Part shown: piece after piece, positions 53,839 through 63,047 of the stretch
How the letters are laid out: each line of letters begins with the position of its first letter
Position numbering within the stretch: position 1 is the stretch's first letter
DNA from: Falsiroseomonas frigidaquae
Lineage (GTDB): Bacteria; Pseudomonadota; Alphaproteobacteria; Acetobacterales; Acetobacteraceae
Direction of reading: 5' to 3'
Length of the DNA: 64,000 bases
Assembly (NCBI RefSeq): GCF_012163145.1
Contig: NZ_JAAVTX010000003.1
Coordinates: 372,001 to 436,000 of the forward strand
Program-made: the position numbers and the translations under genes
Notes under the pieces: model-generated
Databases searched by the model: none
What the model saw: only the letters and a program-made list of their open reading frames with translations
What the model was told of the DNA's origin: nothing

Positions 53839-54531
53839 CTATCGCGCGAGCGGGCGCCTGACTGCCTCAAGCAGACGCTGCGCGGCGCTGGCGGACGAGG
53901 CCGGATTCTGACCGGTGATCAACAGGCCGTCCTGCACCACATGGGGCCCCCAGTCCGGACCGCTCGAATAGATGCCGCCTTTCGCCTTCAGTTCGTCCTC
54001 GACGAGGAAGGGCACCACCTTGGCAAGGCCGACGCCGGCTTCCTCGGTGTTGGTGAAACCGGTCACCTTCCTGCCCTCGACCAGCGGGCGGCCCTCCGCG
54101 GTCTTCACGTGCCGCAGCACGCCCGGCGCGTGGCAGACCAGAGCGACCGGCTTGTCCGCCGCGACGAAGGCTTCGATCAGATCGGCCGAATCCCGGCTCT
54201 CCGCCAGATCCCACATCGGACCATGGCCGCCCGGGTAGAAGACCGTGTCGAAATCGCGGGACGTGACATCGGCAAGCCGCACGGTGTTCGCCAGCGCCGC
54301 ATTCGCCTCGTTATCCGCCTCGAAGCGGCGCGTCGCATCGATCTGGAAATCGGCTTCGGCGCTCTTGGGATCGAGGGGCGGCCGGCCGCCCTTCGGGGAG
54401 GCGAGCGTGATCTCGCAACCGGCGTCCTTGAACACGTAATAGGGTGCAGCGAGTTCCTCGAGCCAGAAGCCGGTCTTGCGGCCGGTGTCGCCGAGCTGGT
54501 CGTGCGAGGTCAGAACCATCAGGATCTTCAT
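53839..54531 (-). CDS. DJ-1/PfpI-family protein (Hsp31/glyoxalase III-like)
   Basis: 230 residues from ATG 54531: KILMVLTSHDQLGDTGRKTGFWLEELAAPYYVFKDAGCEITLASPKGG, a catalytic Cys in PVALVCHAPGVLR, and a Glu/Asp-rich core (FYPGGHGPMWDLAESRDSADLI). This subgroup degrades methylglyoxal or repairs glycated proteins. The longer frame to 55149 has no support. Divergent from the LysR gene. Confidence 0.93.
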   Translation of the reverse strand: MKILMVLTSHDQLGDTGRKTGFWLEELAAPYYVFKDAGCEITLASPKGGRPPLDPKSAEADFQIDATRRFEADNEANAALANTVRLADVTSRDFDTVFYPGGHGPMWDLAESRDSADLIEAFVAADKPVALVCHAPGVLRHVKTAEGRPLVEGRKVTGFTNTEEAGVGLAKVVPFLVEDELKAKGGIYSSGPDWGPHVVQDGLLITGQNPASSASAAQRLLEAVRRPLAR

Positions 54532-54620
54532 GTCGGGTGCTCCGTTGGATGTTCGTCGGCGGGGCGGCAGTCCGCTCGAGCCGTCCCTCCCCTGTCCTTC
54601 GCTGTCGTCACACCCCCAAA

Positions 54621-54655
54621 AGGTGCCGGGCCAGCAGGTGCCGGGCCAGCAGGTG
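54621..54655. repeat. Short tandem repeat, 15-bp unit, 2.3 copies
   Basis: The unit AGGTGCCGGGCCAGC occurs at 54621-54635 and 54636-54650, followed by AGGTG. It lies in the 459-bp gap between the DJ-1 and LysR genes. The rest of the gap, apart from the remnant at 54686, shows nothing recognisable. Confidence 0.9.
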
Positions 54656-54685
54656 AGTGTTGCGGCTAAGCATTTCGAGGCACAA

Positions 54686-54815
54686 CTACATGACATGCTC
54701 GATCCGGACCGGCAGATCGCGCAGGCGCTATCCGATGGCATGAAGGACGGCTTTGGAGATGACCGCCGCAACGCCGACCACGCCGACCTGGTCCACATCC
54801 ATCGAATATGATGGG
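54686..54815 (-). pseudogene. C-terminal remnant of a xanthine/aldehyde dehydrogenase large subunit
   Basis: One minus frame reads DVDQVGVVGVAAVISKAVLHAIG, an in-frame stop, then RLRDLPVRIEHVM and a stop. This is the typical C-terminus of molybdenum hydroxylases (G-E-I-G-x-VG-AAAI-NAVYHATG-xRxRDLPIR). Only about 40 residues survive and the frame is interrupted, so the gene was lost. A chance match is possible, but the two halves match in order and at the right spacing. Confidence 0.45.
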
Positions 54816-54990
54816 GGATGACAGCTTCGGAAGTTCGGCACCATTGCGTGGACGATGAGCCACCTTTGAGACCGGCATGAGCGAACCTGGCCAGGATGAC
54901 GGGTGGTGCGTCCCGGCCAGGCACGCGCCGGGGCGATGCCCGCCCCCCGGGGCACCCTATGTCGAAGCATTCGACGATGGATCGTGAGAA

Positions 54991-55882
54991 ATGGACCTGT
55001 TCAACGCCATGCGGATCTTTGTCCGCATCGTGGAGCGGCGCAGCTTCACCAAGGCCGCCGAGGACCTCGCCATGCCACGCTCCACCGTGACTGGCGCGGT
55101 GAAGGCGCTCGACGGCGCGGCTGCGCGTACAGCTCCTCCAGCGGACCACGCGGACGGTCGTGCCGACCCCGGATGGGGGGGCCTACTACGCCGAGTGCAC
55201 GCGCCTGCTGGCCGAGCTGGAGGACGCCGAGAGCGCCTTCTCCGGCTCCCGCCCGCGCGGCCGGCTGCATGTCGATGCGCACGGCACGCTGGCCCGTCGC
55301 TTCATCGTGCCGCGGCTCCCGGCCTTTCTCGAGGCCTATCCGGAGATCGAGCTCTTCATGAGCGACGGCGACCGCTACGTCGACCTGCTGCGGGAGGGTG
55401 TGGATTGCGTGGTCCGGGCCGGTACACTCACCGACAGCGACATGATCTCGCGCCGCGTGACCGAGCTGGAGGAGATCACCTGCGCCTCCTCGGCGTATCT
55501 CGCGCGGCACGGCGTTCCGCGCGGCCTGGATGACTTCGAGGGCCATCGCATGGTGGGCTTCCGTTCCTCGGCCAGCGGCTCCGTCCTGCCGCTGGAATTC
55601 ACCGTCGGCCAGGCGGTGCGGGAGGTGAAGCTGCCCTGCGCGCTGACGGTGGGCGGGGCCGAAACCTACGCGGCGGCGGCGATCGCCGGCTTCGGCCTGA
55701 TCCAGGCACCGCGCTACCGCTTCGAAAGCGAGCTTGCATCCGGCCAGCTGCAGATCGTGCTGCCCCAGCATCCGCCGGTGCCGCTGCCGATCTCGGTGCT
55801 GTATCCTCGGGCGAGGCACCTCGCGCCCAGGGTGCGGGTTTTCATCGATTGGCTGGCGGAGGTCTTCCGGGACGTGAGGTAG
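54991..55882 (+). pseudogene. LysR-family regulator, split by a one-base insertion
   Basis: ATG 54991 begins MDLFNAMRIFVRIVERRSFTKAAEDLAMPRSTVTGAVKALD, the LysR winged helix, then leaves frame. The expected continuation ARLRVQLLQRTTRTVVPTPDGGAYYAECTRLL is one frame over and runs through the substrate-binding domain to 55882. Deleting the C at 55113 (GACGGCGCGG) gives a normal LTTR of about 296 residues with KALEARLRVQLL. True inactivation and assembly error are both possible. Confidence 0.85.
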
Positions 55883-56025
55883 CGGGCCGGCCGAGGAGTC
55901 TGGGCGGGCATTGTTCGCCCTGATGAACGGTGATGTTGGAGAGCGACCGATTATCCGGGGCCAGGGGCAGCACATCTCCTGGCCAGCCGCCGGGCATCTC
56001 CGGTGGTGGATCAAGGAGAATCGTG

Positions 56026-56436
56026 ATGCCCCGCTTCCATTTCACCGCGGCCGCCGTCGCCGCACTTGCCCTGTGCTTCGGCGCTCCCGCTCTGGCCGAT
56101 GACCTCTACCCCCGCACCACCGGCTCCGGCGAGAATATCGAGATCGACTACGGCCCTGCCGGCCAGGGCAACCTCGTCGGCGGCGGCCGCGTGGCCGTCT
56201 CCGGCAGCGGCGAGAACGTGCAGCTCCGGCACCTCGACACCGCATTCGCGCAGGCGCCACGGCAGGGCCAGGTTCCGTTCACCATCGGATCCGGCGAGGG
56301 GTCCGCCACGGTCTGGGTGCCGGCCGGCATCGAACGCAGCCGCCTTGCGCTGATCGGCTCGGACGGCTCGGTGCCCGGAGCGACGGACAGGCCCTTCCTC
56401 GCGGCCACGCCCAGCCGCGTGCCTGGCCGCGGCTGA
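56026..56436 (+). CDS. Exported protein with GSGEN motifs (copy 2, chromosome)
   Basis: 136 residues, ATG 56026 with AAGGAGA before it. Signal peptide FHFTAAAVAALALCFGAPALADD. The mature protein has three variants of one motif: RTTGSGENIEIDYG (about 30), VAVSGSGENVQLRHL (about 57) and FTIGSGEGSATVWV (about 88). It has no known domain. The first motif matches the ICE protein at 9252 residue for residue at most positions. Its stop and the next frame overlap (TGATG), so it may be co-expressed with the Atu4866-family gene. Confidence 0.78.
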   Translation: MPRFHFTAAAVAALALCFGAPALADDLYPRTTGSGENIEIDYGPAGQGNLVGGGRVAVSGSGENVQLRHLDTAFAQAPRQGQVPFTIGSGEGSATVWVPAGIERSRLALIGSDGSVPGATDRPFLAATPSRVPGRG

Positions 56437-56543
56437 TGCGGACGCGCCACATCCTGAACGGCGGGAAAGCCTCGGTCGAGGCCGGCCCGTCTGCCTCGCA
56501 TGACGCGCCGATCGCGCCGCCACGCGGCCGGCCGTCGGGAACG

Positions 56544-56876
56544 ATGCGCCGTGCATTCGCAATCCTGCTGACCGGCACGCTGCTGGGGCAATCCGCTGAA
56601 GCCGGGGAACCTGCCATGCAGACCAATCATCCCTATGCCGGAATGTGGGTGACGGAGGACGGCCGCGTGCGCCACGAACTCCTGCCAGGCGGCCGTTATG
56701 TCGAGGCCCGCGGCAGGCGCGAGCGCGCCTACGAAGGCCGCTACGAAGTGACGCGCACGCATATCGAATACTGGGACGACACCGGCTTCACCGCCGATGG
56801 CGACTTCGTCGACCTGAACACACTGCATCACGGCGGCATGGTCCTCCGCCGCCGCCAGGGCGCCGGGGAGAATTGA
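56544..56876 (+). CDS. Atu4866-domain exported protein
   Basis: 110 residues from ATG 56544, which opens straight into a signal peptide (RRAFAILLTGTLLGQSAEAG); an upstream ATG at 56436 overlapping the previous stop would add 36 odd residues. The domain is NHPYAGMWVTEDGRVRHELLPGGRYVEARGRRERAYEGRYEVTRTHIEYWDDTGFTADGDFVDLNTLHHGGMVLRRR, the Atu4866 family (a small beta-barrel of unknown role, named after an Agrobacterium protein). About 210 gene-free bases follow. Confidence 0.85.
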   Translation: MRRAFAILLTGTLLGQSAEAGEPAMQTNHPYAGMWVTEDGRVRHELLPGGRYVEARGRRERAYEGRYEVTRTHIEYWDDTGFTADGDFVDLNTLHHGGMVLRRRQGAGEN

Positions 56877-57085
56877 TCGGCCATACGCGCAAGCGGGCCC
56901 ACCATGCGGCACTCGCGAAGCGCGTCGTGAGAGGAGTGGGCCGGCCCCTGACAGGTCGTCACTGCTCATGTCCCTTCACGGCTTCGCGGTGCGCATGTCC
57001 CGGCCCCGCACCGCTTCCACAAGCGTCTTCGGCGCGGCAGGTCGGCCGCGCCGAGGTCGCGTTCAGCCCGGCCAGGCGGCGCCTG

Positions 57086-58837
57086 TCATCCGGCCGCGTC
57101 GGCCGCCACCGGCTGGGCCGGAACTGCATCACCCAGCAGCGTCGCGCAGGCTTCGTGCTGGGACAGGAACACCTGCCCCTTGAAGTGGTCGAAGAAATCC
57201 GACCGCTGCAACGCGTCCATCACCGGGCCCTTCACTTCGGAGAGGTGGAAGCCGATGCCGGCGGAGCGCAGCCGGTCCGCGATCGCCTCCAGGCTTTCCA
57301 GGGCGCTGGCGTCGATCAGGTTCACCGCCGAGCACATCAGCACGACATGCCGCAGGCCCGGACGCGCCGCGACTTCCGCGATGACGCGATCCTCCAGGAA
57401 GCGCGCATTGGCGAAATACAGGCTCTCATCCACCCGGATCGACAGCAGCGCCGGGTTGGTGATCACGCGGTGCCGGTCGACATTGCGGAAATGCTCGGTG
57501 CCCGGCACCTGGCCGACTATCGCGATGTGCGGCGTGCTGGTGCGCCACAGGAACAGCAGCAGCGACAGCGCCATCCCCGCGATGATCCCGGCCTCCACGC
57601 CGACGAACAGCACCAGCAGGATGGTGGTCGCCATCGCCGCGAAATCCGCCTTCGAATAGACGAAGGTCCGGCGGATCGCGGCGAAATCGACCAGCGACAG
57701 CACGGCGACGATGATGGTGGCCGCCAGCACCGCCTGAGGCAGGAAGCGGAACAGCGGCGTCAGGAACAGCGTCGCGGCCAGGATGCCGGCCGCGGTCGCC
57801 GCACCCGCCAGCGGCGTCGCGGCACCCGCGTCGAAATTGACCACGGATCGCGCGAAGCCGCCCGTCACCGGGTAGCCGCCGGAGACCGCGGCCGCCAGGT
57901 TGGCGGTGCCCAGCCCCACCAGCTCCTGATTCGGCACGATGCGCTGCCGCCGCTTTGCCGCCAGGGTCTGCGCGACGGAGACGGATTCGACGAAGCCCAC
58001 CAGGCTGATCAGCACCGCCGCCGGAAGAAGCTGCAGCCACAGCGCCGGGTCGAAGCTGGGCAGTGCGAAGGGCGGCAGGCCAGCGGGAATTTCGCCGACG
58101 ATCCGCACCCCGGCCTCATCGAGACCGAGCACCACCACCGCCAGGATCGACAGGATGATGGCCGCCAGCGGCCCCGCCTTGGCCAGCAGGTCCGCCAGCC
58201 GCCGGCCCAGCCCGGCGCGCAGCAGCAACGGCTTCAGCGACTGCCGCGACCAGAACAGGAAGCCGGTCGCGGCGACGCCGATCAGCAGCGTCGCAGCATT
58301 CGTCCCGCCCAGCCCCTGCGCCAGCCCCGCCACGATATGCGGCAGCGTGTCACCCTCCGCCCGGATGCCGAGGATATGCTTGAGCTGGCTCGCCGCGATC
58401 AGGATGCCCGACGCGGTGATGAAGCCGGAGATCACCGGATGGCTCAGGAAGTTCGCCAGGAAGCCCAGCCGCAGCACGGCCATCGCCAGCAGCACCAGGC
58501 CCGACAGGAAGGCCAACGTGATCGCCGCCGTGACATACTCGGCCGAGCCCGCCAAAGCGATCGGCGCCACCGCCGCCGCCGTCATCAGCGACACCACGGC
58601 GACCGGCCCGACCGCCAGCGTACGGCTGGTGCCGAACAGCGCATAGGCGACCAGCGGAAGGATGGAGGCATACAGCCCCACCACCGGCGGCAGGCCGGCC
58701 AGCATGGCGTAGGCCAGGCTCTGCGGCACCAGCATGATGGTGACGATGATGGCGGCGAACAGGTCGTTCACCGCCTCCGCCCGCGTGTAGCGCGGTGCCC
58801 ATTCGAGGATCGGCAGGAAGCGTGCGAGGTGGCGCAT
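57086..58837 (-). CDS. SulP-family anion transporter with STAS domain
   Basis: 583 residues. The SulP core (LPILEWAPRYTRAEAVNDLFAAIIVTIMLVPQSLAYAMLAGLPPVVGLYASILPL) has twelve or more helices; residues 445-560 are a STAS domain (VDESLYFANARFLEDRVIAE, HVVLMCSAVNLIDASALESLEAI). Exchanges or takes up inorganic anions such as sulfate. Last gene of the sulfide operon, four bases after the SQR fusion, where it could export the sulfate or sulfite produced (inference). Confidence 0.94.
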   Translation of the reverse strand: MRHLARFLPILEWAPRYTRAEAVNDLFAAIIVTIMLVPQSLAYAMLAGLPPVVGLYASILPLVAYALFGTSRTLAVGPVAVVSLMTAAAVAPIALAGSAEYVTAAITLAFLSGLVLLAMAVLRLGFLANFLSHPVISGFITASGILIAASQLKHILGIRAEGDTLPHIVAGLAQGLGGTNAATLLIGVAATGFLFWSRQSLKPLLLRAGLGRRLADLLAKAGPLAAIILSILAVVVLGLDEAGVRIVGEIPAGLPPFALPSFDPALWLQLLPAAVLISLVGFVESVSVAQTLAAKRRQRIVPNQELVGLGTANLAAAVSGGYPVTGGFARSVVNFDAGAATPLAGAATAAGILAATLFLTPLFRFLPQAVLAATIIVAVLSLVDFAAIRRTFVYSKADFAAMATTILLVLFVGVEAGIIAGMALSLLLFLWRTSTPHIAIVGQVPGTEHFRNVDRHRVITNPALLSIRVDESLYFANARFLEDRVIAEVAARPGLRHVVLMCSAVNLIDASALESLEAIADRLRSAGIGFHLSEVKGPVMDALQRSDFFDHFKGQVFLSQHEACATLLGDAVPAQPVAADAAG

Positions 58838-58841
58838 GGTA

Positions 58842-60506
58842 TCAGCCGGCCATCTGCGGCTTGGCCATCCATTCCCGCCCGCGCAGCATCGCCTTCCAGT
58901 AGATCGGCGGCAGCATGCGTTCCTTCAGCAGCCAGGCGAGATGGCTCGGCTCGGTATCCTTGATGAGCCAGGACGGGAAGCTCGGCAGGCGCTTGCCGCC
59001 ATAGCCGAATTCCGCGAGCACGATCTTCCCCCGCTCCACCGTCAGGGGGCAGGAACCGTAGCCGTCATAGACGGCATCCGCCCCCTGGATCAGGCCGAGA
59101 TCCTTCAGCAGATTATGCGCGACCACCGGCGCCTGCTTGCGGGCGGCCGCGGCGGTCTTCGCGTTCGGTGCGCTGCAGGCATCGCCCAGGCCGTAGATGC
59201 CGGGGAGCGTCCTGTGGCGCAGCGTCGCCTGGTCCACGTCGATCCAGCCCGCCGCATCGGCCAGCGGCGAGACACGGATGATGTCGGGCGCCATCTGCGG
59301 TGGCACGACATGCAGCATGTCGAACTCGGTCTCCACCATGCTGGTCCCGCCCTCCGCGTCGGCGCGGCGGAACCAGGCACGCCGCGCCGGGCCATCCACC
59401 TTCACCAGCGTATGCTGGAAATGCAGTTGCGCATGATACCGCTCGATGTAGCGCATCAGCGCCGGCACATACTCCTTCACGCCGAACAGCACCGCGCCGG
59501 AATTGTAGAAATCGACCGCGATGTCATTCAGCCGGCGCGACCGCAGCCAGTGGTCGGCCGAGAGATACAGCGCCTTCTGCGGCGCACCGGCACATTTGAT
59601 CGGCATCGGCGGCTGGGTGAAGACGGCGCGGCCGGCCTTCAAGCCCCGCACGCATTCCCAGGTATAGGGCGCCAGGTCGTAGCGGTAGTTGGAGGTGACG
59701 CCGTTGCGGCCCAGCGTCTCCGTCAGCCCCTCGATGCCGGCCCAGTTCAGCTTGATGCCCGGCGCCACGGCCAGCGCGCGATACTTCACCACGCGGCACC
59801 CATCCAGGATGAGCGCGTTCTTCTCCGGCTCAAAGGCGGCGACGGCGGCCTTGATCCAGCGCACGCCCGGGGGAATGAGCGAGGCCATGGTCCTGGCCGT
59901 CGTCGCCGGGTCGAAGATGCCGCCGCCGACCATGGTCCAGCCGGGCTGGTAGTAGTGGATATCGGCCGGGTCGATCAGCGCGATATCGAGGTCCGGCTTG
60001 CGCGCCTTGAGGCTGGAGGCCAGCGCGATGCCGGCCGCGCCGCCGCCGATGATCACCACCTCATGCGTCGCATCCGCCGCATCGGTCGGCGTACGACCGC
60101 CATTGGCAATACGCCGCGCCACCGCCGCCATGTCATAGCCGGCGCCCTTGGTGGCAGAGAGGATGTCCGGCAGCGGGCGTCCCTCGGCGGCCTGTGACAG
60201 CGACCACAGCGTGGCGGACCGCGTGCCGCTGCGGCAATAGGCGAGGACGGGCTTCGGCAGCGCCGCGAAGGCCCGGCCGAAATCCTGCGCGTCGCTGTCC
60301 TTCACCATGCCGGAAACGACCGGCTGGTAGGCCACCTGCAGCCCGGCGGCGCGCGCTGCCGCCTCGATCTCGGCGAAGGCCGGCTGGTCCGCGCCCTCGC
60401 CATCGGGCCGGTTGCAGATCACCGAGCGGAAGCCGGCGTCGGCGATGTCGGCGACGGCGATCTGCGGCGAGACGGACAGCGCGTCGTTGATGGCCCTGAT
60501 GGTCAT
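58842..60506 (-). CDS. DUF442 phosphatase-like / sulfide:quinone oxidoreductase fusion
   Basis: 554 residues. Residues 1-115 are the DUF442 (TIGR01244) domain with the active-site loop LAYCRSGTRS (Cys91). After a short linker, EVVIIGGGAAGIALA (about 149) begins an FAD-binding SQR-type flavoprotein: YYQPGWTMVGGG, GITSNYRYD-like SNYRYDLAPYTWE, MPIKCAGAPQKALYLSADHW and PGIYGLGDACSAPNAKTAAAARKQ. The SQR oxidises sulfide and passes electrons to quinone, leaving persulfide. Natural fusions of these two occur beside the persulfide dioxygenase, as here. Confidence 0.92.
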   Translation of the reverse strand: MTIRAINDALSVSPQIAVADIADAGFRSVICNRPDGEGADQPAFAEIEAAARAAGLQVAYQPVVSGMVKDSDAQDFGRAFAALPKPVLAYCRSGTRSATLWSLSQAAEGRPLPDILSATKGAGYDMAAVARRIANGGRTPTDAADATHEVVIIGGGAAGIALASSLKARKPDLDIALIDPADIHYYQPGWTMVGGGIFDPATTARTMASLIPPGVRWIKAAVAAFEPEKNALILDGCRVVKYRALAVAPGIKLNWAGIEGLTETLGRNGVTSNYRYDLAPYTWECVRGLKAGRAVFTQPPMPIKCAGAPQKALYLSADHWLRSRRLNDIAVDFYNSGAVLFGVKEYVPALMRYIERYHAQLHFQHTLVKVDGPARRAWFRRADAEGGTSMVETEFDMLHVVPPQMAPDIIRVSPLADAAGWIDVDQATLRHRTLPGIYGLGDACSAPNAKTAAAARKQAPVVAHNLLKDLGLIQGADAVYDGYGSCPLTVERGKIVLAEFGYGGKRLPSFPSWLIKDTEPSHLAWLLKERMLPPIYWKAMLRGREWMAKPQMAG

Positions 60507-60553
60507 TCGTTTCCTCCCTGCCGGCCCTTGCGTCGGGCCTGTCTTCGATGAGG

Positions 60554-61204
60554 TCAGGCGACCTTGCGAGTGCTGAAGTACCAGTCGGTCGTGGCGAAGC
60601 CCTCGCCGGCACGCGCGCGCGCCGCCTCGGCGGTCTTCGGCGGCGGCACGATGGCGTCCTCGCCGGGCGCCCAGTTCTCCGGCGTCGCGATCTTCTGCGT
60701 GTCACTGGCCTGCAGCGCCTTCACCAGGCGCAGGATCTCGGCGACCGAGCGGCCATTGCTCATCGGGTAGTAGAGCATGGCGCGCAGGATGCCCTGCGGA
60801 TCGATCACGAAGGTGGCGCGGACGGCGGAGGTATCGCTCGCACCCGGCTGCACCATGCCATAGGCATGCGCCACCTTCATCGACAGATCCTCGATGATCG
60901 GGAAGGGGATGACGACGCCGAACTTCTCCTCGATGTTACGGATCCAGGCGATATGCGCGAAGATGCTGTCGATCGACAGGCCGAGCAGCTCGCAGCCGAT
61001 CGCCTTGAACTGGTCGTGGTGCCGCGCGAAGCCGATGAATTCGGTGGTGCAGACCGGCGTGAAATCGGCCGGGTGGGAGAACAGCACCAGCCAGCTTCCC
61101 TTGTAGTCGGCCAGGCTGCGCGGCCCATCCGTGGTATTGGCGGCGAAGTCGGGCGCCGGACGGTTCAGCCCGGGCAAGGCGAGGGTGGCGGTCTGTTCGG
61201 TCAT
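60554..61204 (-). CDS. 1-Cys peroxiredoxin (Prx6-type)
   Basis: 216 residues. AhpC/TSA fold with peroxidatic Cys52 in HPADFTPVCTTEFIGFARHHDQF; no resolving Cys in the usual place, and the C-domain DTQKIATPENWAPGEDAIVPPP is that of Prx6. Reduces peroxides. It lies inside the sulfide operon, where it could deal with peroxide made during sulfide oxidation, or with persulfides directly (inference). Confidence 0.93.
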   Translation of the reverse strand: MTEQTATLALPGLNRPAPDFAANTTDGPRSLADYKGSWLVLFSHPADFTPVCTTEFIGFARHHDQFKAIGCELLGLSIDSIFAHIAWIRNIEEKFGVVIPFPIIEDLSMKVAHAYGMVQPGASDTSAVRATFVIDPQGILRAMLYYPMSNGRSVAEILRLVKALQASDTQKIATPENWAPGEDAIVPPPKTAEAARARAGEGFATTDWYFSTRKVA

Positions 61205-61228
61205 GTCCGTGTCCTTGGCGACGAGGGA

Positions 61229-62122
61229 TCAGAGGGCGTTGACGGGCACCTTGAGGAAGACCCGCCCATTCGGCTCGGCCGGCGGCAGGGCGCCGGCGCG
61301 CATGTTGACCTGCAGCGAGGGCAGGATCAGGCGCGGCATGCCAAGGGTACGGTCGCGCGCTTCGCGCATCGCGACGAACTCCTCCTCCGTCATGCCGTCG
61401 CGCACATGGATGTTGTGGGCGCGTTCCTCGGCCACCGTGCTCTCCCAGCGGATCTCGCGACCGTTGGGGCCGTAGTCGTGGCACATGAACAGCCGCGTCT
61501 CCGGCGGCAGTTGCAGGATGCGGCGCATGGAGCGGAACAGCGTGCGCGCATCGCCGCCTGGGAAGTCGGCGCGGGCGGAGCCACCATCGGGCATGAACAG
61601 CGTGTCGCCGACGAAGGCGGCATCGCCCATCACATGCGTGGTGCAGGCCGGCGTATGACCGGGCGTGTGCAGCACGAAGGCCTGCAGGCCGCCGATGGCG
61701 TAGCTGTCGCCATCCTTGAACAGACGGTCGAACTGGCTGCCGTCGCGGCGGAACTCGGTGCCCTCGTTGAAGACCTTGCCGAAGACCTCCTGCACCACGG
61801 TGATCTTCTCGCCGATGCCGATGCGGCCGCCGAGCTTGTCCTGGATGTAGGGCGCGGCCGAGAGATGATCGGCATGTACATGCGTCTCGATCAGCCATTC
61901 CAGCTTCAGCCCATGCGCGCGGATATGGGCGATGATGGCGTCGGCGCTGTCATGGCTGATGCGGCCGGCGGCGTAGTCGATGTCCATCACGGAATCGACC
62001 ACGGCGCAGGCATTCGAGGCCGGGTCCTTGACCACGTAGCTGATGGTGTTGGTCGGCGCATCGAAGAAGGCCGTCACCTCGGGCTTCACGGACAGGTCCA
62101 CGCGATGCGGGATGGCGTTCAT
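61229..62122 (-). CDS. Persulfide dioxygenase-like MBL-fold protein (Blh/ETHE1 type)
   Basis: 297 residues. Metallo-beta-lactamase fold with THVHADHLSAAPYIQDKLGGRIGIG (HxHxDH, near residue 80), LHTPGHTPACTTHVMGDAAFVGDTLFMPDGGSARADFPGGDA and LPPETRLFMCHDYGPNGREIRWESTVAEERAHN. This ETHE1/Blh group oxidises glutathione persulfide to sulfite with a single iron. Partner of the SQR downstream. Confidence 0.94.
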   Translation of the reverse strand: MNAIPHRVDLSVKPEVTAFFDAPTNTISYVVKDPASNACAVVDSVMDIDYAAGRISHDSADAIIAHIRAHGLKLEWLIETHVHADHLSAAPYIQDKLGGRIGIGEKITVVQEVFGKVFNEGTEFRRDGSQFDRLFKDGDSYAIGGLQAFVLHTPGHTPACTTHVMGDAAFVGDTLFMPDGGSARADFPGGDARTLFRSMRRILQLPPETRLFMCHDYGPNGREIRWESTVAEERAHNIHVRDGMTEEEFVAMREARDRTLGMPRLILPSLQVNMRAGALPPAEPNGRVFLKVPVNAL

Positions 62123-62153
62123 GGGGCGTCTCCTGTTGTTGCGTTGCGTCGGG

Positions 62154-62609
62154 TCAGGAACGATGCGGGACGGGGCTGGGGGCAGGCTCCCGCGCGGCGA
62201 GCCAGCGGGCGCCCGCCATGCCGGCGAACATGGCGGCCAGGAACAGCCAGGCCGGCGGCCCGCCGGTGGTCAGCGCGGTCAGCGCCGGGCCAGGGCAGAA
62301 GCCGGCCAGGCCCCAGCCAATGCCGAAGATCGCCGGGCCCACGAGGATGCGCGTGTCGATCGCGGTCGATGTGGGCAGGTGGAAACGGCTGTCGAAGATC
62401 GGGCGGTCCCGGCGCAGCACCAGGCGGTAGCCGATGAAGGTCACCACGACGGCGCCACCCAGGACGAAGGCCAGGCTGGCATCCCAGCCGCCGGTCGGGA
62501 TGGCGGCGAGGTCGAGGAAGTTCAGCACCTTCGCCGGGTTCGACATGCCGGCGATGACAAGGCCGAGGCCCAGCACGAGGCCGATGACGAATTGCGCGAG
62601 AATGACCAT
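62154..62609 (-). CDS. YeeE/YedE-type membrane protein (DUF6691)
   Basis: 151 residues: four helices, with MVILAQFVIGLVLGLGLVIAGMSNPAKVLNFLDL and IFGIGWGLAGFCPGPALTALTTG. The SNPAKV and GFCPGPA motifs mark half of a YeeE/YedE-like channel for sulfur compounds such as thiosulfate. It begins eight bases after the companion half-gene, and the two together make one full-size channel. Confidence 0.92.
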   Translation of the reverse strand: MVILAQFVIGLVLGLGLVIAGMSNPAKVLNFLDLAAIPTGGWDASLAFVLGGAVVVTFIGYRLVLRRDRPIFDSRFHLPTSTAIDTRILVGPAIFGIGWGLAGFCPGPALTALTTGGPPAWLFLAAMFAGMAGARWLAAREPAPSPVPHRS

Positions 62610-62617
62610 GGCTGGCC

Positions 62618-63046
62618 TCAGATCAGGTGGCGTGTGAGGAAGACGGTGGCGATCGCGGTCGCCATGAAGACCGAGGTCGCGACCAGCGACCGCGGCGAGA
62701 GCCGCGCCAGGCCGCAGACGCCGTGGCCGGAGGTGCAGCCATTGCCCCAGACCGCGCCAAAGCCCACCAGGAGGCCGCCGATCAGCAGCAGCGGCGCGGA
62801 AGCCTCGATCTGCGGCACCGGCAGGCTACCGGTGGCAAGCCCAACCAGCAGCGGCGCCAGGACGATGCCGAGCACGAAGGCGAAGCGGCCGGCCAGGCCG
62901 TTGTCGGCATAGGGTGGCAGCAGGCGGGCGGCGAAGCCGCTGATGCCGGCGATGCGGCCATTCGCCGCCATCAGCGCCACGGCGGCGGCGCCGATCAGTG
63001 CGCCGCCGAGCAGCGACGCGACCGGGGTGAAGTCGGTCGCGATCAT
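62618..63046 (-). CDS. YeeE/YedE-type membrane protein, companion half
   Basis: 142 residues from ATG 63046: SLLGGALIGAAAVALMAANGRIAGISGF, then LLIGGLLVGFGAVWGNGCTSGHGVCGLARLSPRSL. The GNGCTSGHGVCG motif with conserved Cys is the sulfur-relay signature of YeeE. The frame extends upstream through the DUF2892 gene but the ATG is well placed one base after its stop. Confidence 0.92.
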   Translation of the reverse strand: MIATDFTPVASLLGGALIGAAAVALMAANGRIAGISGFAARLLPPYADNGLAGRFAFVLGIVLAPLLVGLATGSLPVPQIEASAPLLLIGGLLVGFGAVWGNGCTSGHGVCGLARLSPRSLVATSVFMATAIATVFLTRHLI

Positions 63047-63047
63047 G

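Noticed and set aside
56645-58963. 772-codon plus-strand frame full of His, Gln and Arg
   Set aside because: Antisense shadow of the SulP transporter; its composition (RQQHRQ runs) is typical of reversed membrane-protein codons.
60548-62437. 629-codon plus-strand frame
   Set aside because: Antisense to the peroxiredoxin and persulfide dioxygenase genes, both well supported.
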